A stretch of DNA of 64,000 nucleotides from Sphingomonas sp. OV641. Its GTDB lineage: Bacteria > Pseudomonadota > Alphaproteobacteria > Sphingomonadales > Sphingomonadaceae. Below are positions 46,549 through 55,841 of this stretch, piece after piece. Both the position numbers and the translations under genes were made by a program. The DNA lies in the NCBI RefSeq assembly GCF_900109205.1, contig NZ_FNZB01000001.1:1922001-1986000 (forward strand), written 5' to 3'. Within the stretch, counting starts at the first letter, position 1. Each line of letters begins with the position of its first letter. The notes beneath the pieces are model-generated. The model saw nothing but the letters and a program-made list of their open reading frames with translations. It searched no databases and was not told where the DNA came from.

Positions 46549-47414
46549 ATGTCCTGCGACAGGGAGACGCGCTCGCGGCGGGCGGCGGATACCAGGGTAT
46601 TGCGCAGCAGGACCGCGATGGTCATCGGCCCCACTCCGCCGGGCACCGGGGTCATCGCGCCCGCCACCTCGGCGCAGGCCGGGTCGATGTCGCCGACCAG
46701 TCCCGTCTCGGTCCGATTGATACCCACGTCGATCAGGGTGGCGCCCGGCTTGATCCAGTCCGGCTTCACCATGCCCGCGCGGCCCACGGCGGCAACGACG
46801 ATATCGGCCCGCTTCACCACATCAGGCAGATCACGGGTGCGCGAATGGGCGACGGTGACGGTGCAGCTGTCGCCGATCAGCAGCTGCGCCATCGGCTTGC
46901 CGACGATGTTGGAACGCCCGATAACCACCGCATCCTTGCCGGAAAGATCGCCCAGCACGTCGCGCAGGAGCAGGAGGCAGCCGAGCGGCGTGCACGGCAC
47001 AAACCCCGGCAGGCCAGTCGCCAGCCGCCCGGCATTCACCGGATGGAAGCCGTCCACGTCCTTGTCGGGATTGATGCGCGTGATGATCGCGCTTTCGTTC
47101 AGGTGGCGCGGCAGCGGCAGTTGCACCAGAATGCCATCCACTGCCGGATCGGTGTTCAGCCGGTCGACCAGCGCCTCCAGCGCTTCCTGGCTGGTATCCG
47201 CCGACAGCCGGTGTTCGAAACTTTCCATGCCGGCGGCCACCGTCGCCTTGCCCTTCGAACGGACATAAACGGCGGATGCCGGATCTTCCCCCACCAGTAC
47301 CACGGCAAGCCCCGGCTTGCGCCCCGCCTTGTCCATGATCTCCGCCGCGCCTTCGGCCACGCGTGCGCGCAGGCCGGCGGCAAATGCTTTTCCGTCGATG
47401 TTCCGTGCCGTCAT
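46545..47414 (-). CDS. folD: Bifunctional methylenetetrahydrofolate dehydrogenase/cyclohydrolase
   Basis: Interconverts methylene-, methenyl- and formyl-tetrahydrofolate with NADP. The 289-residue protein has [20 protein letters not shown] with the catalytic Lys, [33 protein letters not shown] and the Rossmann segment [20 protein letters not shown], plus [17 protein letters not shown] near the end. The ATG overlaps the DUF167 stop by four bases. Confidence 0.97.
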   Translation of the reverse strand: MTARNIDGKAFAAGLRARVAEGAAEIMDKAGRKPGLAVVLVGEDPASAVYVRSKGKATVAAGMESFEHRLSADTSQEALEALVDRLNTDPAVDGILVQLPLPRHLNESAIITRINPDKDVDGFHPVNAGRLATGLPGFVPCTPLGCLLLLRDVLGDLSGKDAVVIGRSNIVGKPMAQLLIGDSCTVTVAHSRTRDLPDVVKRADIVVAAVGRAGMVKPDWIKPGATLIDVGINRTETGLVGDIDPACAEVAGAMTPVPGGVGPMTIAVLLRNTLVSAARRERVSLSQDI

Positions 47415-47713
47415 GCCTGCTGGCCATAGAGGCTCGCAGCGATGCGCGCCAGCGCGGCGGGCTCGCCCATGACCAACAATCGCTTCAGCCGCGCCGTCTC
47501 GCCGCCGGTGATGCGTACCGCGCCGCGCGAGACGCCGAATGTCTTGGCCACCAGGGCGATCAGCGCCACGTTGGCGGCGCCATCGACCGGCGGCGCGCTG
47601 ACCCGCGCCGCGAAATGTTCGGGCGGGCCAGGCTCCAGCGCGTCGCGTCCGCCGCGCGGCGTCAGGCGGACGGCGATGGCAAGGCCGTTATCGCCGATCC
47701 GCCACGCGCTCAG
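47411..47713 (-). CDS. DUF167 (YggU-like) protein with no ATG, GTG or TTG start
   Basis: A 100-residue DUF167 protein: [40 protein letters not shown], and [18 protein letters not shown]. The conserved domain begins within a few residues of the yggT stop, but no ATG, GTG or TTG is present in this frame between there and the domain. The one candidate is CTG at 47711-47713, which overlaps the yggT TGA as CTGA. Termination-reinitiation on a CTG, or frameshift fusion with yggT, are the possible explanations. It overlaps folD by four bases. Confidence 0.8.
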   Translation of the reverse strand: MSAWRIGDNGLAIAVRLTPRGGRDALEPGPPEHFAARVSAPPVDGAANVALIALVAKTFGVSRGAVRITGGETARLKRLLVMGEPAALARIAASLYGQQA

Positions 47714-48009
47714 ATGCCGCCCATCACGACGCTGGCCTGCACATTGTTCAGGATGATGGTGAGGACCGCGATCGCGATCAGCACCACCGCCGGTGCGAAA
47801 TCGATGCCGCCCGTCTGCGGCAGGATGCGGCGGATCGGCCGGTACATCGGCTCGGTCAGGCGATCGAGGCCTTGATACAGCGAGCGGACGAAGTTGGACT
47901 GCATGTTGACGACGTTGAACGCGACCAGCAGCGACAACACGAACTGGATGACGATGACCCACCAGACCACGTTCAGCAGGACCTGAAGGATCTGGACGAT
48001 GGTGAGCAT
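47710..48009 (-). CDS. yggT: YggT family membrane protein
   Basis: A 99-residue protein with two YggT-type membrane segments (ILQVLLNVVWWVIVIQFVLS and PAVVLIAIAVLTIILNNV) and the conserved loop LDRLTEPMYRPIRRILPQTG with a following IDFAP. Family members may take part in membrane protein insertion or osmotic tolerance; the role is not settled. The ATG at 48009 is used; TTG codons at 48015 and 48021 are alternatives and lie closer to the GGAG upstream. Confidence 0.9.
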   Translation of the reverse strand: MLTIVQILQVLLNVVWWVIVIQFVLSLLVAFNVVNMQSNFVRSLYQGLDRLTEPMYRPIRRILPQTGGIDFAPAVVLIAIAVLTIILNNVQASVVMGGI

Positions 48010-48076
48010 CAACAAGGGCAATCTCCGTTCGGGTGTATCATTCCGTTAGCACAGTTGGGCACGAAGCGTGGGCCGA

Positions 48077-48979
48077 TCAAGCCTTGCGGATCAGCGTGCC
48101 GGCCCCGCGGCGGGTGAAGATTTCCAGCAACATGCCGTGCGGCACCCGGCCGTCGAGCACGACCGCCGCGTCGACGCCCGCTTCGACCGCGGCGACGCAG
48201 GTTTCCAGCTTCGGGATCATGCCGCCCGAAATGGTGCCGTCGGTGCGCAGTCCGGCGACGTCCTGCGGCGTCAGGTCGGTCATCAGCTCGCCCTGCTTGT
48301 CCAGCACACCCGCGACGTCCGTGAGCAGGAAGAACCGCTTTGCGCCCAGGGCGGCGGCGATCGCGCCCGCCATGGTGTCCGCGTTGATGTTGTAGGTGTG
48401 CCCATCCGCCCCGATGCCGATCGGCGCGATCACGGGAATGATCCCGTCGCGGCTCAGCGTGTCGATGATGCGGCGGTCCACCGCCACCGGCTCGCCCACG
48501 AAGCCAAGGTCCACCTTGCGTTCGATGCCCTGCAGCTGATCCGGCTCGCTGCGGCCGACCTTCTCGGCCTGCACGAGCCCGGCGTCCTTGCCCGAGATGC
48601 CGACCGCGCGGCCACCGGCGGCGGCGATCCAGGAGACGATCTGCTTGTTGATCGATCCGGCGAGGACCATTTCCGCGATATGCGCCGTCTCCGCGTCGGT
48701 CACGCGCAGCCCGTCGACGAAGCGCGATTCGACGCCCAGCCGCTTCAGCATCGATCCGATCTGCGGCCCGCCGCCGTGAACGACGACCGGGTTGATGCCG
48801 ACCGCCTTCATCAGCACCACATCCTCGGCGAAGTCGCGCTGCGCCTCGGGATCGCCCATCGCGTGCCCGCCGTATTTCACGACAAAGGTCGCGCCGGCAT
48901 AACGCTGAAGATAGGGCAGTGCCTCGACGAGCGTCTCGGCCTTGGCGAGCAGTTCGGGCGAAGGGGTGTGATCGGTCAT
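48077..48979 (-). CDS. argB: Acetylglutamate kinase
   Basis: Second step of arginine synthesis. The 300-residue amino acid kinase has [20 protein letters not shown] with the phosphate-binding Lys, [17 protein letters not shown], the substrate motif [14 protein letters not shown], and [19 protein letters not shown]. The ATG at 48979 fits other ArgB lengths. It heads the run that continues with yggT, DUF167 and folD. Confidence 0.96.
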   Translation of the reverse strand: MTDHTPSPELLAKAETLVEALPYLQRYAGATFVVKYGGHAMGDPEAQRDFAEDVVLMKAVGINPVVVHGGGPQIGSMLKRLGVESRFVDGLRVTDAETAHIAEMVLAGSINKQIVSWIAAAGGRAVGISGKDAGLVQAEKVGRSEPDQLQGIERKVDLGFVGEPVAVDRRIIDTLSRDGIIPVIAPIGIGADGHTYNINADTMAGAIAAALGAKRFFLLTDVAGVLDKQGELMTDLTPQDVAGLRTDGTISGGMIPKLETCVAAVEAGVDAAVVLDGRVPHGMLLEIFTRRGAGTLIRKA

Positions 48980-49044
48980 GAGCGGGCCATTAGCATAAGC
49001 GCCCGGCAGCGAAACCTGCCGCTCCGTTCGCGCGAAAATGACTT

Positions 49045-49130
49045 CCCTGACCTTCGTGCTGGGCCTGTCGAAGCACGTGCCCCGCAAGACACGCTTTTGA
49101 CGCGCCCTTCGACAAGCTCAGGGCGAACGA
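49045..49130. repeat. Repeat with the motif CTTCGACAAGCTCAGGGCG
   Basis: CTGGGCCTGTCGAAGCACG faces CGCCCTTCGACAAGCTCAGG across about 30 bp, so the two halves form an inverted pair. It lies between the ends of argB's upstream region and the queuosine-precursor transporter gene. It resembles the widely dispersed intergenic repeats of sphingomonads. Confidence 0.7.
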
Positions 49131-49132
49131 AC

Positions 49133-49771
49133 CTATCTGTCCAGCCGCCGGCCCAGCGCCACGAAGCCGTAGATCAGCGGCGGCACCAGCACGATCGACA
49201 GCACGACCTTGGCGATCATCTGCCCGATCAGCAGCTCACCGATCGGGAACACGCCGTAGAAGGCGATGGTCACGAACAGCAACGTGTCCACGATCTGCGA
49301 CAGCACGCTGGCGACGGCTGACCGCAGCCACAACAGCCGGCTGCCCTCGCCGCCCTTCAGCGCAGCGAAGATGGTGACATTCAGCGTCTGGGACGTGCCA
49401 TAAGCGACGATGCCGCCCAGCCAGATGCGCGGCGTGCCCGTCATCATCAGGTCGAATGCATTCAGGCGCTCGGGCTCCATCGCCGGCGAAGCGGGCGCGG
49501 CGAGCACCACCAGCGTCAGCAACAGCGACACGATCAGCGGAATGAACCCGATCTGCACCAATCGATTGGCGACATGCCGCCCATGGAGCTCCGCGATCGC
49601 GCTGGATGTCGCGACCAGCAACAGAAAGGCGAAGATGCCCGCCTCTACCGCCAGCGGGCCAAGCGCGACCTGCTTGTTGCCGAGCACGCCGGCGATGCAC
49701 ACCATGCCGCCGTAAAAGATCGAAAAGGCGAAGAGCGAGCGCGCGATCGGCGCTGGGACAGGCGATTCCAT
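49133..49771 (-). CDS. yhhQ: Queuosine precursor transporter, YhhQ/VUT family
   Basis: Imports queuosine precursors (preQ0/preQ1 or queuine) for tRNA modification. The 212-residue membrane protein has six hydrophobic segments and the family motifs GVLGNKQVALGPLAVEAG, PRIWLGGIVAYGTSQTLNVT, LRSAVASVLSQIVDTLLFVT and GELLIGQMIAKVVLSIVLVP. No preQ1 riboswitch could be identified in the 100 bp upstream. Confidence 0.9.
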   Translation of the reverse strand: MESPVPAPIARSLFAFSIFYGGMVCIAGVLGNKQVALGPLAVEAGIFAFLLLVATSSAIAELHGRHVANRLVQIGFIPLIVSLLLTLVVLAAPASPAMEPERLNAFDLMMTGTPRIWLGGIVAYGTSQTLNVTIFAALKGGEGSRLLWLRSAVASVLSQIVDTLLFVTIAFYGVFPIGELLIGQMIAKVVLSIVLVPPLIYGFVALGRRLDR

Positions 49772-49975
49772 CGCCAGCCGGTAGCATCGGGAACGGCATT
49801 CACGGAAGCATTTCTGTCATGCCGGCCGGCCCGAAAACGGCCGCCCCGCGCGCGATAACGCGCGCAAATGCCACGCCAGCGCTTGTCGAAGCGCCGACCC
49901 TTTCTCTATGATGCGACGCGCAAAAAATTCGGCAGGGCTTGGCGAGCTCCGCCCGCGAACGGGGGTTGTCCGCAC

Positions 49976-51307
49976 TTGAGCCGTCTTCTCATCGGCATTG
50001 CCGGTATTCTGGTCATTCTCGGTCTTGCCGTTGCCCTGTCCACCGATCGGCGGGCGATCCGCCCACGCGTCGTCGCCAGCGCCTTCGCGCTGCAGGTCGG
50101 CATCGCGGTGATGGTGCTCTACGTCGACTGGGGCAAGCGCGTGCTGTCCACGCTGTCGGCCGGCGTGTCCAACCTGCTCGGCTATGCCAAGGCGGGTGTG
50201 GACTTCCTGTTCGGGCCGCTCGCCTCGCCCGCGATCGGCGGCAACAGCTTCGCCATCGCCGCGCTGCCGGTGATCATCTTCTTCGCCAGCCTTGTCTCGA
50301 TCCTCTATTATCTCGGCGTCATGCAATTGATCGTCCGCTGGCTGGGCGGCGCGATCGAGAAGGTGATCGGCGTGTCCAAGGTGGAAAGCCTGTGCGCGGC
50401 GGCCAACGTCTTCGTGGGCCAATCCGAATCGCCGCTCGTCATCCGCCCCTATCTGGCGGGGCTGACGCCGTCCCAGCTGTTCACGGTGATGACCAGCGGC
50501 ATGGCGGGCGTCGCGGGCACGATCCTCGCCGCTTACGCCTCCATGGGCATCCGCATCGATTACCTGCTCGCTGCCAGCTTCATGGCCGCGCCTGGCGGCA
50601 TCCTGATGGCGAAGATCATCATGCCCGACCGCAGCATGCCGCCCGAAGGCGAGCTGCCGCTCGGCGACCTGCCCGACCCCGATATCGAGATCCGCGTTTC
50701 CGAAGCGCGCATGAACGCGCATCCCGCCGCGCTTCCCGTCGAGGAACCGGCCGGCGAGCCGATGCCCGAAGCGACGCATGACGAGGAAAAGCCCGCCAAC
50801 CTCATCATGGCCGCCGCGCAGGGTGCGCAGACCGGCGTGCGGCTCGCCGTGGCAGTCGGCGCGATGGTGCTGGCATTTGTGGCGCTGGTGGCGCTGGCGA
50901 ACGGCATCCTCGGCGGGATCGGCGGCCTGTTCGGGCGGCCGGACCTCAGCTTCCAGATGCTGCTCGGCTATCTCTTCGCGCCGATCATGTTCCTCATCAA
51001 CGTGCCGTGGGACGAGGCGCTGCGCGCTGGCGGCATGTTCGGCCAGAAGATCGTGCTCAACGAGTTCGTCGCCTATATCGACCTTGGCAAGCAGGCGGCG
51101 GAACTGTCGCCCCGCACCGTTGCGATCGTCACCTTCGCGCTGTGTGGCTTTGCCAATTTCTCCTCCATCGCGATCCAGATGGCGGTAACCGGCAACCTCG
51201 CGCCCAATCAGCGGCCGATGATCGCCAAACTCGGCATCCGCGCGCTGCTCGCGGGCAGCCTCGCGAACCTCATGTCCGCCGCGCTGGCGGGGCTGCTGAT
51301 CGGGTAA
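49976..51307 (+). CDS. nupC: Concentrative nucleoside transporter (CNT/NupC family)
   Basis: Cation-coupled uptake of nucleosides. The 443-residue protein shows CNT signatures: [40 protein letters not shown] with the nucleoside-binding Glu, [40 protein letters not shown], and [19 protein letters not shown] near the C-terminus. A charged insert of about 60 residues ([19 protein letters not shown] and beyond) separates the two halves. The TTG at 49976 is chosen because upstream codons are not hydrophobic and a GGGGG lies about 10 bases before; an earlier start at 49868 is less likely. Confidence 0.93.
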   Translation: MSRLLIGIAGILVILGLAVALSTDRRAIRPRVVASAFALQVGIAVMVLYVDWGKRVLSTLSAGVSNLLGYAKAGVDFLFGPLASPAIGGNSFAIAALPVIIFFASLVSILYYLGVMQLIVRWLGGAIEKVIGVSKVESLCAAANVFVGQSESPLVIRPYLAGLTPSQLFTVMTSGMAGVAGTILAAYASMGIRIDYLLAASFMAAPGGILMAKIIMPDRSMPPEGELPLGDLPDPDIEIRVSEARMNAHPAALPVEEPAGEPMPEATHDEEKPANLIMAAAQGAQTGVRLAVAVGAMVLAFVALVALANGILGGIGGLFGRPDLSFQMLLGYLFAPIMFLINVPWDEALRAGGMFGQKIVLNEFVAYIDLGKQAAELSPRTVAIVTFALCGFANFSSIAIQMAVTGNLAPNQRPMIAKLGIRALLAGSLANLMSAALAGLLIG

Positions 51308-51350
51308 TCGACGCTGGTCGGCGACCAGCACAGCGCCCCAGGCGGTCCGT

Positions 51351-51434
51351 CACCCTGAGCTCGTTTCAGGGTTCAACGCAACCAAAGAGGCGACGTTGCC
51401 GGTTGAAAAAGGATGCTGAAACAAGCTCAGCATG
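51351..51434. repeat. Inverted hairpin repeat CACCCTGAGCTCGTTTCAGG type
   Basis: The hairpin CCTGAGCTCGTTTCAGG near the left end and GCTGAAACAAGCTCAGC at the right end are imperfect reverse complements and face each other across about 45 bp, ending CATGACGA. The ATG inside this edge (51432) is not the start of the next gene. Confidence 0.75.
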
Positions 51435-51497
51435 ACGACTGTGACCGCGGCTTTACGCCCAGTGGCGAACATCGGTGAAGCGATCTATCGAGTCAAA

Positions 51498-51869
51498 ATG
51501 CTGACGTTCACACACCTGGAGAGGAGCATCCTCGATGCGATTTGCCTGGTGGAGCGTCCTTCCATTCCCGGGCTACAAGAGATTCTTTCCACGGCAACCG
51601 TGGTTAGTCGCGACAATACTGGTCACGGCTTTTACACAAAGTTTCGAACGGCGCCTCTCCAAGATGAACGTTGGGAGAACATGATTCCCGGCCCGATTGC
51701 CCGAATGCTCGACATGGGCGAAGACGCCTTGATGGGCTTCATCCTGTGGTGTTCGGAGCAGGGTTCGAACACTCTAGAGGGATTTCAACTCGGAGACTCA
51801 GCCGGCGACACCGTCGATCTAAAGACCCGCGACCTCGGGGCGCTTCGGTTCAGCGATATCGGCTACTAA
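51498..51869 (+). CDS. Hypothetical protein, 123 residues
   Basis: Not recognised. The translation (MLTFTHLERSILDAICL, RPSIPGLQEILSTATVVS, NTGHGFYTKFRTAPLQDERW, FQLGDSAGDTVDLKTRDLG) has normal amino-acid variety and alternating helix/strand pattern, so it is probably a real soluble protein. Base composition is visibly poorer in G+C than neighbours. The ATG at 51498 is preferred; an upstream ATG lies in the repeat. First of three small genes with similar composition. Confidence 0.65.
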   Translation: MLTFTHLERSILDAICLVERPSIPGLQEILSTATVVSRDNTGHGFYTKFRTAPLQDERWENMIPGPIARMLDMGEDALMGFILWCSEQGSNTLEGFQLGDSAGDTVDLKTRDLGALRFSDIGY

Positions 51870-51971
51870 GCCAAGTAGCGGTATTGACCGCTAACCAACC
51901 CGATCTGGTCGCCCATGACCGACGGGCTGCCTCCCAATTGCGGACATCCCGCTTTTCTGTAGGTTGTTGTG

Positions 51972-52202
51972 ATGGATCGATGGCGGAAAGCTGATCGCGT
52001 TGCGGAGCGTGTCGTCTGGGCGGCAGTCGCTGTCGCCTGCGGTATGGCCGTTTGGGCAATCTCTTACGGCGATTGGTCGTTCAACCCTTCGAAGGATGAC
52101 GACTTTTGGGGCTGGGCCAATGCAATCGTCGGCTTAGCCGCGCTTGCTGCGTTAAGTTGCTTCGCGCTCTACAAGGCCGTCTTGGCGCGATCGAAAGTGT
52201 AA
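51972..52202 (+). CDS. Small two-helix membrane protein
   Basis: A 76-residue product with two hydrophobic helices (VVWAAVAVACGMAVWAISYG and ANAIVGLAALAALSCFALYK) joined by a Trp/Asp-rich loop (WSFNPSKDDDFWGWA). Not recognised. The GTG directly before the ATG could also serve as start. Lower G+C, like its neighbours. Confidence 0.6.
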   Translation: MDRWRKADRVAERVVWAAVAVACGMAVWAISYGDWSFNPSKDDDFWGWANAIVGLAALAALSCFALYKAVLARSKV

Positions 52203-52253
52203 AATCGATAAGGCCCACTTGCGAACATTCCGCCGCCGGATGCAGGAACGGCG

Positions 52254-52538
52254 ATGACCTTTGAAACCCTGCTGATTGCTGGCGCGAACTTCGGCTTCAT
52301 TGTGGGATTGGCCTTCCGCAGTGCCAAGCTTGGGTGTGCGGCCCTATGGATGATGCCCATCGCCACGATGGCCTACTTCAACTGGTGGCAGAACGCTCAT
52401 TCGGGAGACTTACGATCGACCAGCGGGTTGGCCTTGGTGTTTGTTGCCCTGCCGGGGTCCAGCATCGGCGCGATGGGAGGGTCTTTGATCGGCCTCGCGA
52501 TCCGGTACGGAATGCGCGAAAAGCGGAACGGCAGCTAA
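52254..52538 (+). CDS. Small membrane protein
   Basis: A 94-residue product with three hydrophobic stretches (LIAGANFGFIVGLAF, LGCAALWMMPIATMAYF, LVFVALPGSSIGAMGGSLIG). Not recognised. AGGAAC precedes the ATG. It lies with two other small genes of lower G+C between nupC and an SDR gene. Confidence 0.6.
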   Translation: MTFETLLIAGANFGFIVGLAFRSAKLGCAALWMMPIATMAYFNWWQNAHSGDLRSTSGLALVFVALPGSSIGAMGGSLIGLAIRYGMREKRNGS

Positions 52539-52597
52539 CCACCCAAGTCGGCCGCTCGTTCGAAATCACCGACCATCGCTCGCCAGACGCCGGGTGA

Positions 52598-53377
52598 TCA
52601 CCCCCGGCCCAACCGCATCCGCTTGCGCAGCCCGCCGGGCATCCAGCGCGACGCGAACGCCAGCCGCCGGGCCGTCTTGCCCACCAGCGTGTGCAGGCGG
52701 TCGCCGTGCACCGCCGTCCAGGCCGCTTCCGCGACCGTCTCCACCGGAGTGAACTCCAGCCCCGCCTCGACCACCGTTTCGCGCACACTGCGGTTCGATC
52801 CGCCCACCGCCGCGGTGAGCAGCGGCGTGTCGATGAAGCCTGGCATCAGGCTGCGCACGCGAATGTTCTCGCCCGCCCACTCGCCGTCCAGCGCTTCGGT
52901 CAGGCCGCGTACGGCGAACTTCGTCGCGGAATAGATCGCCGCTCCCGCCGTGCCGTAGATCCCCGCCGCCGAGGCCGTGTTGAGCAGGCAGGAGCCGGGC
53001 GTCGCCGCGAGATAAGGATAGGCCAGCCGCGCGCCATAGACGACGCCCTTGATGTTCACGTCCAGCGCGCGGTCGATCTCCTCCAGCGAGGCGGCGCCGA
53101 ACGGCCCTCCTACTGCCACGCCGGCATTGTTGAACAACACGTCCAGCCGCCCGCCGCTCGCTTGCGTGAATTCGGCCAGCACTTCCTCCCAATCCTCGGG
53201 CGAGCGCACGTCCATGACATGGCTGGTGGTCCGATCGGCCGGCAGCATCGCCGCCGTCGCCTTCAGCGCCGCCTCGTCACGGTCGGCAAGGCCGACCCGC
53301 CAGCCGCGTTCGGAGAACAGCCGGGCGACCGCGCGACCGATGCCCGAGCCGCCGCCGGTGATCAGGATTGTCTTCAT
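52598..53377 (-). CDS. Short-chain dehydrogenase/reductase
   Basis: A 259-residue NAD(P)-dependent oxidoreductase of the classical SDR type. The cofactor motif is LITGGGSGIGRAVARLFSE, followed by Asp-Arg in VGLADRDEAAL (which favours NAD over NADP), NNAGVAVGGPF, and the catalytic Ser-Tyr-Lys with TASAAGIYGTAGAAIYSATKF. The substrate is unknown. The ATG at 53377 begins MKTILIT. It is divergent from the ABC importer genes with a 53-bp gap. Confidence 0.92.
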   Translation of the reverse strand: MKTILITGGGSGIGRAVARLFSERGWRVGLADRDEAALKATAAMLPADRTTSHVMDVRSPEDWEEVLAEFTQASGGRLDVLFNNAGVAVGGPFGAASLEEIDRALDVNIKGVVYGARLAYPYLAATPGSCLLNTASAAGIYGTAGAAIYSATKFAVRGLTEALDGEWAGENIRVRSLMPGFIDTPLLTAAVGGSNRSVRETVVEAGLEFTPVETVAEAAWTAVHGDRLHTLVGKTARRLAFASRWMPGGLRKRMRLGRG

Positions 53378-53430
53378 GGCCCCGCTCCTTTGTTTGACCT
53401 GGAGCGCGGCATCCCGCATCCTCCCGGTCG

Positions 53431-54201
53431 ATGCCAGTGGAATCGCGTGGCCCTGCCGTCGGCTTCCACGACGTGACCAAACGGTTTGGCGCCGCCGCTC
53501 CAGCTGTCGATGGCGTGTCCCTCGGAATCGAACCGGGCAGTTTCGTGGCGTTGGTGGGTACGTCCGGCTCGGGCAAGTCTACTCTGCTGAAGACGATCAA
53601 CCGGCTGGTCGAGCCGACAGCCGGCGAGGTGACCATCGACGGCGAGGATGTTCGCCGGCTTCCCCTCCCGGCGCTTCGCCGCGGCATCGGCTATGTCTTT
53701 CAAAATGTGGGTCTATTTCCTCATCTCACGGTGGCGGAGAATGTCGCGCTGCCACTGCGCCTTGCAGGGCAGCGGTCGGATGATCGCGTCAGCGAGCTGC
53801 TCGAGCTAGTTGAGCTGCCGCTCAGCCTGGCCACGCGCCTGCCGGCCGCGCTGTCCGGCGGGCAGCGCCAGCGCGTCGGTGTCGCGCGCGCGCTGGCCGC
53901 AGGGCCGCGCCTGATGCTGATGGACGAGCCGTTCGGCGCGCTCGATCCGGTGACGCGCGATTCGCTTGGCAAGGCGGTGCGGGCGCTACACGCGCGGCTC
54001 GGGCTCACCACGGTGATGGTCACGCATGACATGGCGGAGGCCTTGCTGCTGGCCGATCGCGTGCTGGTGATGCGCGACGGGCGGATCGTCGCGGACGAGA
54101 CGCCGGCCGGGCTGCTGGCCGGCGGCGGCGGGGATGCGGCACAGGCGCTGGTCGCCGTGCCCCGCCTGCAGGCGCAGCGCCTGGCGGACCTCGCCCGATG
54201 A
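53431..54201 (+). CDS. ABC importer ATPase, osmoprotectant/EgtU type
   Basis: A 256-residue ATPase related to OpuCA/ProV. The motifs are Walker A VGTSGSGKSTLLKTINRL, Q loop VFQNVGLFPHLTVAENVAL, signature LSGGQRQRVGVARALA, Walker B LMLMDEPFGALDPVTRD and the switch His in VMVTHDMAEALLLADR. No C-terminal CBS domains follow, unlike OpuCA; the length matches the short ATPases that pair with permease-receptor fusions. It overlaps the next gene by four bases. Confidence 0.93.
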   Translation: MPVESRGPAVGFHDVTKRFGAAAPAVDGVSLGIEPGSFVALVGTSGSGKSTLLKTINRLVEPTAGEVTIDGEDVRRLPLPALRRGIGYVFQNVGLFPHLTVAENVALPLRLAGQRSDDRVSELLELVELPLSLATRLPAALSGGQRQRVGVARALAAGPRLMLMDEPFGALDPVTRDSLGKAVRALHARLGLTTVMVTHDMAEALLLADRVLVMRDGRIVADETPAGLLAGGGGDAAQALVAVPRLQAQRLADLAR

Positions 54202-55706
54202 GCGATGCCTGGGGCCGTGTGCCCGTTCTCGCGGCGCAGCATCTCACGCTCGCCATGGCGGCCATCGCGCTGGGCGTCCTGATCGCCGTGCCGCTCGGCT
54301 TCTGGTCCGCGCGCCGTCCGTTCGCGGCGCGGCTGGCGCTTGGCGGCGCGAGCATCGTGCAGACGATCCCCAGCCTTGCGCTGCTGGCGTTGTTCTATCC
54401 CGTGCTGCTGTGGATCGGCGGCGTGCCGGCGCTCGGCTTCCTCCCGTCGCTTCTCGCGCTCACGCTATATGCCGTGCTGCCGATCCTGCGGAACACGGTG
54501 ACGGGACTGCAGGGGCTGGATCCGGCGGTGATCGAAGCCGCCGACGGCATCGGCATGACGCGCTGGCAGAAGCTGCGGATCGTCGAGGCGCCGTTGGTGC
54601 TGCCGGTGCTGACCGCCGGGATCCGCACCGCGGCGGTGTGGACGATCGGCGCGGCGACGCTTTCCACCACCGTTGGCCAGCCGAGCCTCGGCGACCTCAT
54701 CTTTGCCGGGCTTCAGACACAGACATGGCCGCTGGTGCTGGCGGGATGCATTGCCGCCGCCGCGCTCGCGCTGGCAGTGGATGCGCTGCTGGGTCTGGCC
54801 GAATACGGCCTGGCGCGCCGCCGGCGCTGGCTGACGATGGCGGCGCTGGCGATCCTGGCTGGCGCCACGCTGGCCGCGACCGCCCCGCTCTGGCGCACCG
54901 GCAGTGACCGCGTCGTGGTCGGGGCCAAGAACTTTTCGGAGCAGTTCATCCTGGCGCGGCTCATCGGCGATCGGTTGCGCGCGGCCGGCTACGAGGTCGA
55001 ATATCGCGACGGGCTCGGCTCGGCAGTCGCCTTCGGGGCGGTCGCGAGCGGGGCGATCGATGTTTACGTCGATTACGCCGGCACGATCTGGACCGGACAG
55101 ATGAAGCGCACGGATGCACCGCCGCGCGACGCACAGGTGCGCGCCATCGCCGGCTGGGCGAAACGCACGCATGGGGTGACACTGCTGGGGCCGCTCGGTT
55201 TCGAGAATGCTTATGCGTTCGCGATGCGTGCGAGCGAGGCTCAGAGGCTGGGAATTGCGACGCTTGGCGATCTCGCCGCCCGCTCGCCGCAGCTACGGCT
55301 CGGCTCCGACCTGGAGTTTCTGGAGCGGCCGGAATGGGCGGCGGTGCGGCGCGCCTATGCGATGCGCTTCGCCGAGGCGACGCCATACAGCCCGACCTTC
55401 ATGTACCGTGCGCTGGCGAGCGGCCGGGCGGACGTGATCAGCGCCTTTTCCTCCGACGGGCGGATCGCGGCGGACAAGCTGCGCGTGCTCAGCGACCCGA
55501 AACAGGCGATCCCCGGCTATGACGCGATCCTGCTGATCGCGCCACGCCGCGCCAACGACGCCCGGTTCACCGATGCACTACGCCCGCTGATCGGCGCGAT
55601 CGACGTGGCAGCGATGCGCGAGGCGAACTACATGGTTGATCGCGACAGTGACAAGGCGACGCCCGAGGCCGCGGCGAACTGGCTCGCAGAGCGGATCGGC
55701 CGATAA
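54198..55706 (+). CDS. Fused ABC permease and betaine-type substrate-binding protein
   Basis: A 502-residue protein: residues about 1-225 form a BPD-type permease domain (LGVLIAVPLGFWSARRPFA, IVQTIPSLALLALFYPV, EAADGIGMTRWQKLRIVEAP EAA loop), followed by a further membrane helix and, from about 235, an OpuAC-type receptor starting VVVGAKNFSEQFILARLIG and including DGLGSAVAFGAVASGAIDVY and VDYAGTIWTG. Such fusions import choline, betaine or ergothioneine (EgtU). The receptor half faces the periplasm through the last membrane segment, so no signal peptide is needed. The substrate cannot be assigned. Confidence 0.9.
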   Translation: MSDAWGRVPVLAAQHLTLAMAAIALGVLIAVPLGFWSARRPFAARLALGGASIVQTIPSLALLALFYPVLLWIGGVPALGFLPSLLALTLYAVLPILRNTVTGLQGLDPAVIEAADGIGMTRWQKLRIVEAPLVLPVLTAGIRTAAVWTIGAATLSTTVGQPSLGDLIFAGLQTQTWPLVLAGCIAAAALALAVDALLGLAEYGLARRRRWLTMAALAILAGATLAATAPLWRTGSDRVVVGAKNFSEQFILARLIGDRLRAAGYEVEYRDGLGSAVAFGAVASGAIDVYVDYAGTIWTGQMKRTDAPPRDAQVRAIAGWAKRTHGVTLLGPLGFENAYAFAMRASEAQRLGIATLGDLAARSPQLRLGSDLEFLERPEWAAVRRAYAMRFAEATPYSPTFMYRALASGRADVISAFSSDGRIAADKLRVLSDPKQAIPGYDAILLIAPRRANDARFTDALRPLIGAIDVAAMREANYMVDRDSDKATPEAAANWLAERIGR

Positions 55707-55715
55707 TCTTCTATG

Positions 55716-55816
55716 CACCCCGGCGAAGGCCGGGGCCCAGGTGGGGAACGCAAATCGTGCACGCTGCGCGTCGTTACGCGCCCTTTCCCAACTGGGTCCC
55801 GGCCTCCGCCGGGGAA
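55716..55816. repeat. Inverted hairpin repeat CACCCCGGCGAAGGCCGGGG type
   Basis: The left arm ACCCCGGCGAAGGCCGGGGCC and right arm GTCCCGGCCTCCGCCGGGGA face one another across about 60 bp, each with its own hairpin. It sits between the convergent ABC importer and quinone reductase genes. Confidence 0.8.
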
Positions 55817-55841
55817 CATACGCTCTTCATGAGCGAAGGTT

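Noticed and set aside
49772..49975. preQ1 riboswitch upstream of the queuosine precursor transporter
   Set aside because: No pseudoknot core or A-rich tail characteristic of preQ1 classes could be seen on the minus strand.
49817..51331. Minus-strand frame of 504 codons
   Set aside because: Antisense to nupC, with His/Arg/Asp-rich low-information translation.
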